From the NCBI RefSeq assembly GCF_003259675.1, contig NZ_PZJG01000009.1:1-64000 (forward strand): a stretch of 64,000 bases of DNA, given 5' to 3'. The notes under the pieces were generated by a model. It was not told the DNA's origin. It saw only the letters and a program-made list of their open reading frames with translations, and searched no databases. The stretch is from Macrococcoides bohemicum. Its GTDB lineage: Bacteria; Bacillota; Bacilli; Staphylococcales; Staphylococcaceae. A program made the translations under genes and the position numbers. Positions within the stretch are counted from its first letter, which is position 1. Every line of letters starts with the position of its first letter. This document shows, one piece after another, positions 42,657 through 52,947 of the stretch.

Positions 42657-42772
42657 ATTTTTATCTCCTTTAAAAACGCATTTCTTTAGTAATAATAACA
42701 AAATTCCCACTATTTTTGTATTATTCTTTTAATTATGAAAAAACAAGATAGAAGTAATCTTCAATCTCGTTC

Positions 42773-43315
42773 TTATATTATTGAAACATCTTCATGTGAT
42801 GTTCTATCACTATACCAGTCAAGAGCTTTTACTGTCATTACGGTGACAAAGATCAGTTTAGACTGTTCATATGCGTGAACTTCAAATGGATACATTTTAG
42901 CAAGTTCTCTTTTCACACTATTATATCGTTCCATCTCACTCGGATAATATTTTAAATAGCTGGTAAACGCAGTCATTTCTAAAATCTTTTCATGACCAGA
43001 TGGAAATATATAGAGCTGATGTGTTCTATCACCTGAAACGCGCTTCACATATTGTAAGCAATCTTTAAATTCCGGTGTAATTCTTTCATAACCTAAATTG
43101 ATTAAAGCCAGATGCTGCGTTTCAAAGAGCTGCAAACTTTTAGTGACAATCATCATATCAATAATTGGTTTAGCCGACATACCAGGCACTGCTGTTGAAC
43201 CGATATGCAATATATTATCGGCGTGCTCTTTAATACTATTTTTTAATTTTCTGCTTTCATCTAAAAACAAATGCTGCCAAATACTATCATATGGTAAAAC
43301 AACAATCTTCTTCAT
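42773..43315 (-). CDS. GrpB-family (UPF0157) protein
   Basis: 180 aa from MKKIVVLPYDSIWQ. GrpB signature IGSTAVPGMSAKPIIDMMI, a nucleotidyltransferase-like (GS...D.D) fold. Family function not settled. No operon partner; located between the two-component system and the sulfur operon. Confidence 0.82.
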   Translation of the reverse strand: MKKIVVLPYDSIWQHLFLDESRKLKNSIKEHADNILHIGSTAVPGMSAKPIIDMMIVTKSLQLFETQHLALINLGYERITPEFKDCLQYVKRVSGDRTHQLYIFPSGHEKILEMTAFTSYLKYYPSEMERYNSVKRELAKMYPFEVHAYEQSKLIFVTVMTVKALDWYSDRTSHEDVSII

Positions 43316-43467
43316 ATGCCACCAACTTTCAAATTTTGTAATAGTACTATTATATCTTATTGTGACAAAATTCACAAACTATTTCGTTGTTTTCTAATTC
43401 GTACCATGTTATTATTAATCCCGAGTTAACCGATAAGATTACTTAAATTATAGGAGCGGAAATAATC

Positions 43468-44988
43468 ATGAGCTTACCTTTTATGGATATATTTAAAAAT
43501 TGGGCATCTGAATACGATAACTTCGTGACTGGTCAGGACCCTGAATATAAAGATGTTTTTGTAAACTATGACTTTATGATTGCACAAGCAGTAAAACATG
43601 CACAAGGCGATGTTGTAGAATTTGGACCAGGTACTGGTAACTTAACTAATTACCTTTTACAGCAAGGTTTAAACGTCCGTGCGATTGAACCAAGCGAAGA
43701 AATGGCAGCAATCGGAGAAAAGAAGACAAGGATTACGTTTGAACGTGGTGACTTCTTAAATTTCAAACAGCAACCAGCTGATACATTTATCTCTTCATTT
43801 GCTTTCCACCACTTGACAGATACAGAAAAAGATATCGCAGTCGGTAAATATGCAGAATTACTTAATGATGGTGGCCGCGTCATCATTTTAGATACAATCT
43901 TCAATTCTGAAGAAGAGAAACGATTGATGATAGCGCACTATACGTCACTTGGTTTCAATAATTTAGTAGATGATTTAAACCGTGAATATTATCCATTAAA
44001 AGAAACGATGGAAGTTATCGCCAACCGCAATGGCTTCGACTATCACGATACACAGCTTAATCGCTTTGCACACCTTCAGATTTTAGAAAAAAAGACAATT
44101 AAAAAGCCATTTGATTTAATCGGCCACACACCTATAGTAGAAATTACAGCATTTCCGTTAAATGAGGGAAACCGTATTTTCGCAAAACTAGAGAATCATA
44201 ATTTAGGTGGTTCAGTAAAAGATCGCCTTGGACTAAATATTATTACAAAAGCTTTAGAACGCGGTGATATTAAAACCGGTCAAGTCGTTGAAGCAACTGC
44301 AGGGAACACGGGTATCGGGTTAGCACTTATATGCCAGAAGTATGATTTAAAATTACGTGTATACGTTCCTGAGAAGTTCAGCGTTGAAAAACAAAGCATT
44401 ATGCGTGCTTTAGGCGCAGAAATTATCAATACACCAACGGATAAAGGGATGCTATTCGCACGCGAGGAAGCATTAAAATATGCACAGAAAACGGGTGCAT
44501 TCTTCACCAATCAATTCGAATCACCTGATAATCCTTCTAGTTATGAAGGACTTGCGAATGAAATTATCGCTGATGTTGGACGCGTTGATATGATCGTAGC
44601 CGGCGCTGGTTCAGGTGGTACGTTTACAGGGCTAGCACACTACTTTAAAGATGCACATAAAGTCATCGTTGAGCCACAAGGTTCAATATTAAATGGTGGT
44701 GAATCAGGCAGTCACAGGACTGAAGGTATCGGTGTTGAAAAATGGCCAGGTTTCTTACCAAAAGATTTAATCGATGCAGTTGAAACGATTTCTGATATTG
44801 ATGCTTTTACAAAAGTGTCAGAACTTGCTAAGCTTGAAGGGTTAATGCAAGGTAGTTCATCCGGTGCTGCATTACAGGCGGCGCTAAATCAGCAACAACA
44901 CTTTACGAATCAAAATATCGTTGTCATCTTCCCGGATGCTAGCGACAGATATTTATCACAAGCAATATTTAATATTAAAGGAGAATAA
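43468..44988 (+). CDS. mccA: Fused SAM methyltransferase (YrrT) and cystathionine beta-synthase (MccA)
   Basis: 506 aa, one open frame. Residues about 1-205 are a class I SAM methyltransferase like Bacillus YrrT (EFGPGTGNLT at 51-60, SSFAFHHLTD). From about 214 a complete PLP enzyme of the cysteine-synthase/CBS family starts (FDLIGHTPIVEI), with PLP Lys251 in GGSVKDRLG and EATAGNTGIG. In Bacillus these are separate genes yrrT and mccA in one operon. MccA joins homocysteine and O-acetylserine to cystathionine. Here the join is seamless, with no Met or SD at the junction, and mccB and luxS follow. SD AGGAGCGG. The upstream motif at 43420-43442 looks loosely like a CymR box. Confidence 0.88.
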   Translation: MSLPFMDIFKNWASEYDNFVTGQDPEYKDVFVNYDFMIAQAVKHAQGDVVEFGPGTGNLTNYLLQQGLNVRAIEPSEEMAAIGEKKTRITFERGDFLNFKQQPADTFISSFAFHHLTDTEKDIAVGKYAELLNDGGRVIILDTIFNSEEEKRLMIAHYTSLGFNNLVDDLNREYYPLKETMEVIANRNGFDYHDTQLNRFAHLQILEKKTIKKPFDLIGHTPIVEITAFPLNEGNRIFAKLENHNLGGSVKDRLGLNIITKALERGDIKTGQVVEATAGNTGIGLALICQKYDLKLRVYVPEKFSVEKQSIMRALGAEIINTPTDKGMLFAREEALKYAQKTGAFFTNQFESPDNPSSYEGLANEIIADVGRVDMIVAGAGSGGTFTGLAHYFKDAHKVIVEPQGSILNGGESGSHRTEGIGVEKWPGFLPKDLIDAVETISDIDAFTKVSELAKLEGLMQGSSSGAALQAALNQQQHFTNQNIVVIFPDASDRYLSQAIFNIKGE

Positions 44989-44990
44989 CA

Positions 44991-46136
44991 ATGAAGAAAA
45001 AAACAATGATGATTCATGGTGGACAAACGACTGATGTCTATACTGGGTCAGTCAATGCACCAATCTATCAGACAAGCACATATAAACAAGATGGTATAGG
45101 TAACTTACGTCAAGGCTACGAATATTCTCGTACGAAGAACCCAACACGTACTGCTTTAGAAACGTTAATCGCAGACCTTGAACATGGACATGAAGGTTTC
45201 GCATTCGGTTCAGGTATGGCAGCAGTATCAACAGTAGTAATGCTGTTAAATGCTGGTGACCATATCGTAGTTGGTAGTGACGTCTACGGCGGAACATACC
45301 GCGTATTTACTAAAGTATTTGACCGTATCGGCATTAAATCAACGTTTGTAGATACAACAGATGTTGAAGCGGTTAAAGCGGCAATTACACCTGAAACTAA
45401 GATGTTATATATCGAAACACCGACAAATCCATTACTCAATGTTACTGACATTCGTGCAATGGTTGAAATCGCACAAGCAAACGACTTAATCTCAGTAGTA
45501 GATAATACATTTATGACACCATATTTCCAGAATCCAATCGATCTAGGTGTTGATATCGTATTACATTCAGCGACAAAATATATCGGTGGTCATAGTGATG
45601 TTGTAGCAGGCTTGCTTGTTTCACGTACACCAGAATTATCAGAACAAATTCACTTTATTCAGAACTCTGCTGGTGGTATACTCGGACCACAAGATAGTTT
45701 CCTACTTGTACGTGGTATTAAAACACTTGCATTACGTATGGAACAAACCGAAAAAACAACGAAGAAAATTATCGAATTCCTACAATCACAAGATAAAGTA
45801 ACAAACATCTTCCACCCATCATTATTAGATGCAGAACGTAAAGCAATTCATGAATCACAAGCAACAGGTTTCGGTGGAATGATTTCATTTGATGTCGGTT
45901 CTAAAGAAAATGCTGAATTACTTGTAAAATCTTTAAAATACTTTACATTAGCTGAATCATTAGGTGCAGTTGAAAGTTTAATCTCTGTACCAAGTCAAAT
46001 GACACATGCATCTATTCCACGTGAACGCCGTTTAGAATTAGGAATCACTGATGGATTAGTACGTATTTCAGTGGGTATTGAAGATAGTGAAGATTTATTA
46101 GAAGACTTAAAAGAAGGATTTGCATTACTTAAATAA
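44991..46136 (+). CDS. mccB: Cystathionine gamma-lyase / homocysteine gamma-lyase MccB
   Basis: 381 aa. Cys/Met metabolism PLP enzyme; PLP lysine in [25 protein letters not shown] near the start. Breaks cystathionine to cysteine, 2-oxobutyrate and ammonia. Starts two bases after the fusion gene, SD AAAGGAG. A metB-type cystathionine synthase activity cannot be excluded from sequence, but the operon favours the lyase. Confidence 0.9.
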   Translation: MKKKTMMIHGGQTTDVYTGSVNAPIYQTSTYKQDGIGNLRQGYEYSRTKNPTRTALETLIADLEHGHEGFAFGSGMAAVSTVVMLLNAGDHIVVGSDVYGGTYRVFTKVFDRIGIKSTFVDTTDVEAVKAAITPETKMLYIETPTNPLLNVTDIRAMVEIAQANDLISVVDNTFMTPYFQNPIDLGVDIVLHSATKYIGGHSDVVAGLLVSRTPELSEQIHFIQNSAGGILGPQDSFLLVRGIKTLALRMEQTEKTTKKIIEFLQSQDKVTNIFHPSLLDAERKAIHESQATGFGGMISFDVGSKENAELLVKSLKYFTLAESLGAVESLISVPSQMTHASIPRERRLELGITDGLVRISVGIEDSEDLLEDLKEGFALLK

Positions 46137-46150
46137 TCAGGAGGCACATC

Positions 46151-46636
46151 ATGACACAAAAAATGAACGTTGAAAGCTTTAACTTAGACCATACAATCGT
46201 AGATGCACCATTCGTACGTTTAGCAGGTATTAAAGAAGGTATCAATGGCGATGTAATTAACAAATACGATATCCGTTTCAAACAACCAAACAAAGAACAT
46301 ATGGAAATGCCTGGACTACACTCATTAGAACATTTAATGGCTGAGAACATCCGTAACCATACAGATAAAGTTGTAGATTTATCACCAATGGGATGTCAGA
46401 CAGGATTCTACCTATCACTAATTAATCATGATGACTATGAAGACGTGTTAGTTATACTGGAAAAAACATTAAATGACGTCCTTACTGCTACAGAAGTACC
46501 AGCATGTAACGAAGTACAATGCGGATGGGCTGCAAGCCATTCATTAGAAGGCGCACAAGCTATCGCTAAAGAAATGTTAAGCAAAAAAGACGGCTGGAGA
46601 AATATTTATCAAGAAGGTAAAGCACCAGCAGAATAA
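46151..46636 (+). CDS. luxS: S-ribosylhomocysteine lyase LuxS
   Basis: 161 aa. Cleaves S-ribosylhomocysteine to homocysteine and DPD (the AI-2 precursor). Metal ligands His57 and His61 in HSLEH and Cys124 (QCGW), catalytic Cys82 (GCQTGFY). SD TCAGGAGGC. In this operon it supplies homocysteine directly to MccA-MccB. Confidence 0.96.
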   Translation: MTQKMNVESFNLDHTIVDAPFVRLAGIKEGINGDVINKYDIRFKQPNKEHMEMPGLHSLEHLMAENIRNHTDKVVDLSPMGCQTGFYLSLINHDDYEDVLVILEKTLNDVLTATEVPACNEVQCGWAASHSLEGAQAIAKEMLSKKDGWRNIYQEGKAPAE

Positions 46637-46640
46637 TTTA

Positions 46641-46674
46641 AAATCCACCTCAGCTGAGGTGGATTTTTTTCTAA
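46641..46674 (+). terminator. Terminator of the mccA-mccB-luxS operon
   Basis: Perfect 26-base palindrome (46641-46666) with a GC-rich core followed by seven T. Confidence 0.93.
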
Positions 46675-46696
46675 CTCAAGATCAACAAATTATCCA

Positions 46697-47305
46697 TTAA
46701 AATCTAATTAAATTAGCAGCTGCATAAACGTCATCATATTCGTTTAATACTTTTAACTGTTCATCAACAATATCTAAATGATATGGACCAGTCATCTCAC
46801 CAATTTCATACATCTTCGCGCTATCAATGTCATCATGCTTCTTAAAATTAAACGCTACGCTGTAATCTGACTTTTCACCAGTACCATATACAAGTTCACC
46901 TAACACTTTAGCTGTACCATTACCTTCAAAGTAAGGTTTCAACTCTAATGGCAATGTAAATCTGAAACGATAATGCGGTGTATTATGCATAAGATAATTA
47001 TAAAGCACGCGATCAATTCTATAATCTAAGCGGAAAGCAACACCATTATCGTTTGGCGTTACCACTAAATTCTTCACCATAAAGTGTGGCATATGAAACT
47101 CTTTACCTACAGCTTCAGGTGGCGTCGGTTCCGGCTTTACAAGTTCAACATTGACGCTTTTTTTCTTCTCATCGTTATGATTCAAATTTTGTACCTCATC
47201 GTTTTGTTTTTGATTTTTCGTTAAGAAATAATATAGTGCTCCACTCGCTGCAACAAATACAATTGCACCGACTGCACCAGTCGTCTTTTTACAGTTACAT
47301 TTCAT
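46697..47305 (-). CDS. Membrane-anchored hypothetical protein
   Basis: 202 aa, SD AAAGGGGACG. Cys-rich start (MKCNCKK), one membrane helix (about 9-27), charged linker, then a globular extracytoplasmic domain (about 65-202) rich in beta-strand patterns with no known motif. I do not recognise the family. Faces luxS convergently. Confidence 0.65.
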   Translation of the reverse strand: MKCNCKKTTGAVGAIVFVAASGALYYFLTKNQKQNDEVQNLNHNDEKKKSVNVELVKPEPTPPEAVGKEFHMPHFMVKNLVVTPNDNGVAFRLDYRIDRVLYNYLMHNTPHYRFRFTLPLELKPYFEGNGTAKVLGELVYGTGEKSDYSVAFNFKKHDDIDSAKMYEIGEMTGPYHLDIVDEQLKVLNEYDDVYAAANLIRF

Positions 47306-47608
47306 AGTGACGTCCCCTTTATCTACGTTATTTTATTTCACTATACCCCATTCATGTTTATCTTAAGCGAAACTATTAAAAATCTATAAAAAACTATAAA
47401 AATAATAAAAAAAAATGTTAATGTAGTGTTTGTACTTTAAGAAATGAGGTTTTACTTATGCTTTTCTCACGAACACCGGTAAATAAACTTTTACCGTTCA
47501 GTTAATGATTTCGACAAAATGAAAACATTCATTAAAAGTATTGCTGAAAACTAGTATTTACAGATAATTTACTTTAAATTCACTCCATCTCAATATTAAA
47601 AGGGTAAG
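47306..47608. other. Intergenic region, 303 bases
   Basis: AT-rich. Contains the likely promoter for the minus-strand gene at its left and, at 47458-47554, a possible frameshifted mini gene (separate entry). No clear hairpin or known motif otherwise. Confidence 0.5.
47458..47554 (+). pseudogene. Possible frameshifted small ORF
   Basis: GAGG lies eight bases before an ATG that reads MLFSRTPVNKLLPFS and stops. Shifting one frame at about 47500 continues as VNDFDKMKTFIKSIAEN and then stops. Together this is a plausible 32-residue peptide broken by a one-base change. It may be chance. Confidence 0.2.
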
Positions 47609-47632
47609 ATGTCTATCATGGAGATGATAGAC

Positions 47633-47899
47633 ATGTTTACAGAAAAAGAACGATTAAACTTAATTATGTCGTATGGTTTAGAAGAATCCATCGATCTTTA
47701 TAATAAATATTATGATGAAATCCATTCTATAGATCTTAAAAAATTTAAATCAACAATGAGCATCCAGTATGATTTACCACAAAAGCTTGCTGATGCCATA
47801 TACTTTATAGAATATCATTATAAAAATCGGGGTCCCCACTTTGAAGAGATCATGGACTTCTTTAATACTTTACGCGCGATTGAACGACAAGTGATATAA
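47633..47899 (+). CDS. Small hypothetical protein
   Basis: 88 aa from MFTEKERLNL, whose SD GGAG is nine bases away; an ATG eight codons earlier (47609) is the alternative. Soluble, helical, charged, Tyr-rich; no known motif. Not recognised. Followed by a bidirectional hairpin. Confidence 0.5.
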   Translation: MFTEKERLNLIMSYGLEESIDLYNKYYDEIHSIDLKKFKSTMSIQYDLPQKLADAIYFIEYHYKNRGPHFEEIMDFFNTLRAIERQVI

Positions 47900-47934
47900 A
47901 AATAGCTCACTACAATAAGTAGCGAGCCATTTTT
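47898..47934. terminator. Bidirectional terminator next to deoB
   Basis: AAAAAT-GCTC-CTAC arms pair with GTAG-GAGC-ATTTTT across a five-base loop, with A- and T-runs on both sides. Confidence 0.85.
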
Positions 47935-47942
47935 ATTTGTTT

Positions 47943-49112
47943 CTATTTCAATTTATTCAAATAACTCTCTCCGAATTCAGGTAATTTCACTTCAAAGTTA
48001 TCAGCGATCGTAGCACCAATTGAAGCAAATGAGTCGTGTCCTGAAAGTTCACCATTACCGATTGATTTTGAATACATCAATAAAGGTACGTATTCTCTCG
48101 TATGGTCTGTTCCAGGCATTGTTGGATCATTACCATGATCTGCAGTAATGATTAATAGATCATCTTCACGAAGTTCATCTAATAGTTCACCTAAACGCTC
48201 ATCAAATGCTTTAATCGCATTCATATAACCTTCTTTATCACGACGATGACCATATAACGCATCAAAGTCTACTAAGTTTAAGAAGCTTAAACCTTTGAAA
48301 TCGCGTTTTACAACTTCTAATAATTTATCCATACCATCCATATTATCTTTCGTACGGATTGACTCAGTAACACCTTCGCCATCATAGATATCATTAATCT
48401 TACCAATTGCGATTACATCTAAACCAGCATCTTTCATTTCATTCATCACTGTACGTCCGAAAGGCTTTAACGCATAATCATGACGGTTAGATGTTCTCGT
48501 AAAGTTTCCAGGTTCCCCTACATATGGTCTTGCAATAATACGCCCAATCAAGTATTTAGGATCCTTTGTAAACTCACGCACTTTCTCACAGATTTCATAT
48601 AATTCATCTAATGGAATAATATCTTCATGGGCAGCAATTTGTAATACAGGGTCAGCTGAAGTATAGACGATTAAATCGCCAGTCTTCATTTGATGTTCGC
48701 CCCACTCGTCAATGATTGCTGTACCTGATGCTGGTTTATTGGCAACAACTTTGCGTCCTGTCATTTCTTCGATTGCTTGTACGAGTTCCTCAGGGAATCC
48801 ATCAGGATAAACTTTAAACGGTTTATCGATATTTAACCCCATAATCTCCCAGTGTCCAGTCATCGTATCTTTCCCAACTGATGCTTCAGATAATTTCGTA
48901 TAATAGCCAACCGGTTCATCTACCTTATTTACTACTGGAAGTTCAGCAATATTTCCTAAACCTAAACGCTCTAAGTTTGGTAGCTTTCCTTTGTAACCTT
49001 CTAACGTATGTTTTAAAGTGTGACTTCCAAGATCTCCGAACTTGTCAGCATCTGGTGCTTCACCTATACCTACAGAGTCCATTACAATTAAATGAGTTCT
49101 ATTAAATTTCAT
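47943..49112 (-). CDS. deoB: Phosphopentomutase
   Basis: 389 aa. Interconverts (deoxy)ribose-1-P and -5-P. Alkaline-phosphatase-like metal sites: [22 protein letters not shown] and [28 protein letters not shown]. Last gene of the deoxynucleoside cluster. Confidence 0.96.
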   Translation of the reverse strand: MKFNRTHLIVMDSVGIGEAPDADKFGDLGSHTLKHTLEGYKGKLPNLERLGLGNIAELPVVNKVDEPVGYYTKLSEASVGKDTMTGHWEIMGLNIDKPFKVYPDGFPEELVQAIEEMTGRKVVANKPASGTAIIDEWGEHQMKTGDLIVYTSADPVLQIAAHEDIIPLDELYEICEKVREFTKDPKYLIGRIIARPYVGEPGNFTRTSNRHDYALKPFGRTVMNEMKDAGLDVIAIGKINDIYDGEGVTESIRTKDNMDGMDKLLEVVKRDFKGLSFLNLVDFDALYGHRRDKEGYMNAIKAFDERLGELLDELREDDLLIITADHGNDPTMPGTDHTREYVPLLMYSKSIGNGELSGHDSFASIGATIADNFEVKLPEFGESYLNKLK

Positions 49113-49218
49113 GATTATCTCTCCTTTGCGTTGTGCTGAATGAGGTAGATTTCAGTGGTGACTTGTCCAATATCTCATGTTTATTGAACACATCGCTCAA
49201 ACATCCAATCCAATCCTA

Positions 49219-50520
49219 CTACTCAGTAATAACTTTATGAATCAATACTGGTGCTTCTGCACTGTCTGCAATTTCAATATTGTCGTAAATCTTATTCATA
49301 ACGTCTTCTACATTATCTCGGTTTGCGTATATTGTTACAAGTGATTCGCCCGCTTCAACTTTGTCGCCGACTTTCTTACGTAACATCAATCCTACTGCTA
49401 GATCAATAACGTCTTCTTTCGTAGCGCGTCCTGCACCGAGTAACATCGAAGCCACTCCGATTTCATCTGCTACAATCTTGCTTACGACACCACTTTCTTT
49501 CGATGGTACTTCAATCACATATTCTGCTTGAGGTAACTTAGTAACGTCATCAACGACTGACGCATCTCCACCTTGGTTAGCAAGGAATGTTTTAAATTTC
49601 TCTAAAGCTTTACCATTATCAATCACTTCCTGTAATTTCGCACGTGCTTCATCTAACGATTCTGCTTTACCTGCTAATACGACCATTTGACTTCCTAAAG
49701 TAAGTACAAGTTCTGTTAAGTCTTCCGGTCCTTCGCCGCGTAATGTTTCAATCGCTTCTTTCACTTCCAGTGCATTACCGATTGCAAATCCTAATGGCTG
49801 ACTCATATCAGAGATTATCGCCATCGTATTACGTCCGACGTTATTTCCGATCTTAACCATTGCATGTGCAAGCTGCTCTGCATCTTCTTCTGTCTTCATA
49901 AATGCTCCCGCACCTGTCTTAACATCTAATACGATTGCGTCAGCTCCTGCTGCAATCTTCTTACTCATAATACTTGAGGCGATTAACGGTATACTATTCA
50001 CTGTTCCTGTTACATCACGTAATGCATATAATTTTTTATCTGCCGGTGTTAAATTACCTGTTTGTCCGATTACCGCTAACTTATCTTCATTTACAATCTT
50101 AACGAAGTCTTCTTCTGAAATTTCAACATGGAATCCTTCTACCGCTTCTAATTTATCAATTGTTCCACCTGTATGTCCTAATCCACGGCCACTCATCTTC
50201 GCAACCGGAATATCAAGTGCTGCTACTAACGGTCCTAATACTAAAGTTGTTGTATCACCAACACCGCCTGTTGAATGTTTATCAACTTTCACACCTTTTA
50301 TAGCGCTTAAGTCAATCTGATCACCACTTTCAACCATCGCCATCGTTAAGTGAGCACGTTCTTCATCGTTCATATCCTGGAAGAATATCGCCATCGCTAA
50401 ACTCGATGCCTGATAATCAGGAATTTCTTCTTTAGTATAACCCTTAATGAAGAATTCAATTTCTTCTTTTGTTAATGCATGTCCGTCACGTTTCTTTGCA
50501 ATAATGTCTACCATTCTCAT
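49219..50520 (-). CDS. pdp: Pyrimidine-nucleoside phosphorylase
   Basis: 433 aa. Splits thymidine, deoxyuridine and uridine to base and sugar-1-[14 protein letters not shown] and [17 protein letters not shown] are signature segments. SD TGGAGG. Supplies substrate to deoB and deoC. Confidence 0.95.
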   Translation of the reverse strand: MRMVDIIAKKRDGHALTKEEIEFFIKGYTKEEIPDYQASSLAMAIFFQDMNDEERAHLTMAMVESGDQIDLSAIKGVKVDKHSTGGVGDTTTLVLGPLVAALDIPVAKMSGRGLGHTGGTIDKLEAVEGFHVEISEEDFVKIVNEDKLAVIGQTGNLTPADKKLYALRDVTGTVNSIPLIASSIMSKKIAAGADAIVLDVKTGAGAFMKTEEDAEQLAHAMVKIGNNVGRNTMAIISDMSQPLGFAIGNALEVKEAIETLRGEGPEDLTELVLTLGSQMVVLAGKAESLDEARAKLQEVIDNGKALEKFKTFLANQGGDASVVDDVTKLPQAEYVIEVPSKESGVVSKIVADEIGVASMLLGAGRATKEDVIDLAVGLMLRKKVGDKVEAGESLVTIYANRDNVEDVMNKIYDNIEIADSAEAPVLIHKVITE

Positions 50521-50578
50521 AATTAATAACCTCCATTTTTTTGTAAGCGTTTTCTTTTATATCAAAAGTGAAAGGGAA

Positions 50579-51241
50579 TTAATAATCCCCTTTAGCTTCT
50601 TCACCCTTTAAAATTTGTACACCAGCTGATGCACCGATACGCGTAGCGCCAGCATCGATCATCGCTTTAACGTCTTCATAAGAACGCACGCCACCTGATG
50701 CTTTTACGCCCATATCAGATCCAACTGTTTCACGCATTAATTTCACATCTGCTACTGTCGCTCCACCTGTTGAGAATCCTGTAGAAGTCTTAACGAAATC
50801 TGCTCCTACTTCTTTCGCAATTTCGCTCACTTTCACTTTCTCTTCGTCAGTTAAAAGACTTGTTTCGATGATTACTTTCGTCGTAACATCTCCTGCAGCA
50901 TCTACTACTGCTTTAATATCTTCACGTACTAAATCAAAGTTACCGCTCTTAGCCGCACCGATATTAATCACCATATCAACTTCACCTGCACCGTTAGCAA
51001 TCGCATCTTTCGTTTCAAATGCTTTTACTGCTGGTGTATTAGCACCTAATGGGAACCCGATTACAGTACATACTAAAACATCAGTACCCTCTAATAAAGC
51101 ATGTGCATATTTTACATGTGTCGGATTCACACATACACTCATAAAGCCGTATTCACGTGCTTCTTGTGCAAGCTGTTCAATTTGGGCAGTCGTTGTTTCT
51201 GGTTTCAAAGCAGTATGATCAATATATTTCGCTAAATTCAT
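50579..51241 (-). CDS. deoC: Deoxyribose-phosphate aldolase
   Basis: 220 aa from [14 protein letters not shown] after GGGAGGAATAAATAAT. Schiff-base lysine in [15 protein letters not shown] and the VKASGGVR loop are present. Produces acetaldehyde and glyceraldehyde-3-P. Confidence 0.96.
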   Translation of the reverse strand: MNLAKYIDHTALKPETTTAQIEQLAQEAREYGFMSVCVNPTHVKYAHALLEGTDVLVCTVIGFPLGANTPAVKAFETKDAIANGAGEVDMVINIGAAKSGNFDLVREDIKAVVDAAGDVTTKVIIETSLLTDEEKVKVSEIAKEVGADFVKTSTGFSTGGATVADVKLMRETVGSDMGVKASGGVRSYEDVKAMIDAGATRIGASAGVQILKGEEAKGDY

Positions 51242-51253
51242 ATTATTTATTCC

Positions 51254-51323
51254 TCCCTTATATTCAAATCCATTATAACAGATATTGAACAAAAGTAAAA
51301 ATGTTAAATGAAATTACGTTCAA
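51254..51323 (-). promoter_or_regulatory. deoC promoter region with possible DeoR half-sites
   Basis: TATAAT lies about 45 bases before deoC on the minus strand. TTGAAC (51318-51323 reversed) and GTTCAA (51285-51290 reversed) form an inverted pair spaced about 27 bases, similar to the ATTGAA/TTCAAT elements of DeoR operators. Confidence 0.4.
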
Positions 51324-51324
51324 G

Positions 51325-52254
51325 TTAAATTAATTGCTTAGCTGTAATGCTGTCAGTTATAAGTACATTCGGTATACCTCCCGTTAGTGCACCTCGAATT
51401 GCTTCTATCTTATGCTTACCGCCTGCAACAAGTATGCTTGTTGGAATCTGCTTTAATGTATCCAGGGTCACACCCATCGTACGATCATCGACCCAGACGT
51501 CAGCAATTCTCCCATTCTTATTATAAAACCTTGAACAGATGTCACCCACCGCTTCATTCTTCAGACGCTTAACTTCATCGTCCGATAAAAAGCCAAGTTT
51601 AAACAACAGTGCTTCATCGCGCACTGTCCCTGTAGTGTATATGGCAACATCACATGCACTTGCCATGCTTAAAATCCCTTTAATATGGCGATCTTCACTC
51701 ACTAATTGTTTCACCTGTTTGTTATCAAAAATAACAGGTACAGGTAGATCACGTGGAATGGAATTGAAGCTCTTTGCAAATAATGCTAACGTTTCATGTG
51801 AATTCGTCTTTATATTTGAGTATGAAATACCACCTTTTAACTGAATGGTAGAAACGCCAGTTAAATTCGTCGGTTTCATTAAATTAGCAGTTTCATACAT
51901 CGTTTTCCCCCAGCTAATGCCGACGACATCGTTATTCTTCACATTATCATGAAGAAATTCTGCAGCTGCTTCTGCTATAGCACTGAGCACAATTTCGTAT
52001 TTATCGCTCGATACTTCTTTAATTAAGACATACTTTAAATTATATTTTTCTTTCAGTAATTCTGCGAGTTCTTCACTTTTTTCATATGGGTCATGAATCG
52101 AAATATTGACAATCCCCATATCTTTAGCAAATTGAAGTTGTCTCGATACAGTCGGTCTGGAAATATTAAGTTCATCGGCAATTGCTTTTTGTCCTAAATT
52201 TTCTTCGTAATACATTTTAGCGATTCTAATACATTGTTTGATTTTTTCTTCCAT
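51325..52254 (-). CDS. deoR: SorC/DeoR-type deoxyribonucleoside regulator
   Basis: 309 aa from MEEKIKQCIRIA; the upstream GTG is part of the SD. N-terminal HTH (about 18-42, GQKAIADELNISRPTVSRQLQ) and a large sugar-phosphate-binding SorC domain. As in Bacillus it should repress deoC-pdp and respond to deoxyribose-5-P. Confidence 0.9.
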   Translation of the reverse strand: MEEKIKQCIRIAKMYYEENLGQKAIADELNISRPTVSRQLQFAKDMGIVNISIHDPYEKSEELAELLKEKYNLKYVLIKEVSSDKYEIVLSAIAEAAAEFLHDNVKNNDVVGISWGKTMYETANLMKPTNLTGVSTIQLKGGISYSNIKTNSHETLALFAKSFNSIPRDLPVPVIFDNKQVKQLVSEDRHIKGILSMASACDVAIYTTGTVRDEALLFKLGFLSDDEVKRLKNEAVGDICSRFYNKNGRIADVWVDDRTMGVTLDTLKQIPTSILVAGGKHKIEAIRGALTGGIPNVLITDSITAKQLI

Positions 52255-52292
52255 TATGCTCACCTCTACTTACATTCATTTTAAGGGAAAAC

Positions 52293-52327
52293 ATAAAAAA
52301 ATACACTTCAATTCCATTGAAGTGTAT
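52293..52327 (-). terminator. Terminator of dps
   Basis: 12-bp stem (52301-52312 with 52316-52327), short loop and a run of eight or more T on the minus strand. Confidence 0.88.
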
Positions 52328-52368
52328 CAATTAATTTATTAACTAATAATAACGCGTTAGACTTTAAA

Positions 52369-52821
52369 TTATCCTAAGAAAGATTTTAACATCCAGTTAT
52401 GTTTTTCAAGGTTCGTAATCATACCTAAGAACATATCTGCAGTCATTTCATCATCTGCTTCTTCGGCTGTAGCTTTACCTTCTTCTAATAGTTTGATTAC
52501 TTTATCAAAGTCTTTAGATAAATCTTTCACCATATCTTCTGCAGATAAATTTTTCTTAGCTTCTTTAACAACAGATAAATCTAAACTTTCTTTTAACGTT
52601 GCAATAGGATTTCCTTCAATCGCTAAAATACGCTCTGCTAATTCATCGATGTAAACGTTAGCCTCATCATATAACTCTTCGAATTTAGTGTGTAAACTGA
52701 AGAATTGTGGTCCTTTTACATACCAGTGATAGTTGTGTAATTTCGTATAAAGCACCGTCCAGTTTGCCACTTGTTGGTTTAATGTTGCTACTACTTTGTT
52801 TTCTTGTGTTTTTTTAGCCAT
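52369..52821 (-). CDS. dps: Dps/MrgA ferritin-like DNA-protection protein
   Basis: 150 aa. Forms a 12-mer that oxidises and stores iron and can bind DNA. Ferroxidase ligands His32, His44, Asp59 and Glu63 are in place ([18 protein letters not shown]). ATG chosen over the preceding TTG. A Per-box-like site lies upstream. Confidence 0.95.
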   Translation of the reverse strand: MAKKTQENKVVATLNQQVANWTVLYTKLHNYHWYVKGPQFFSLHTKFEELYDEANVYIDELAERILAIEGNPIATLKESLDLSVVKEAKKNLSAEDMVKDLSKDFDKVIKLLEEGKATAEEADDEMTADMFLGMITNLEKHNWMLKSFLG

Positions 52822-52864
52822 CAATAATCTCTCCTTTTAATTGTTATTTATATTAATTATTATA

Positions 52865-52879
52865 TAATAATTATTCTAA
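52865..52879 (-). promoter_or_regulatory. Candidate Per box of dps
   Basis: Minus strand TTAGAATAATTATTA, differing from the PerR consensus TTATAATTATTATAA at three positions including the centre. It overlaps a 20-base AT palindrome. Fits known PerR control of dps/mrgA. Confidence 0.45.
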
Positions 52880-52947
52880 TTAAGCAAACGATTCTGTCTG
52901 TCTTATTTTAAAATATTTGGGTATACTATTAAAAAGAGGAGGCCATT

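Noticed and set aside
43420-43442. CymR operator before the YrrT-MccA gene
   Set aside because: CCGAGTTAACCGATAAG looks partly similar, but the match to the remembered consensus is too loose to list as a feature.
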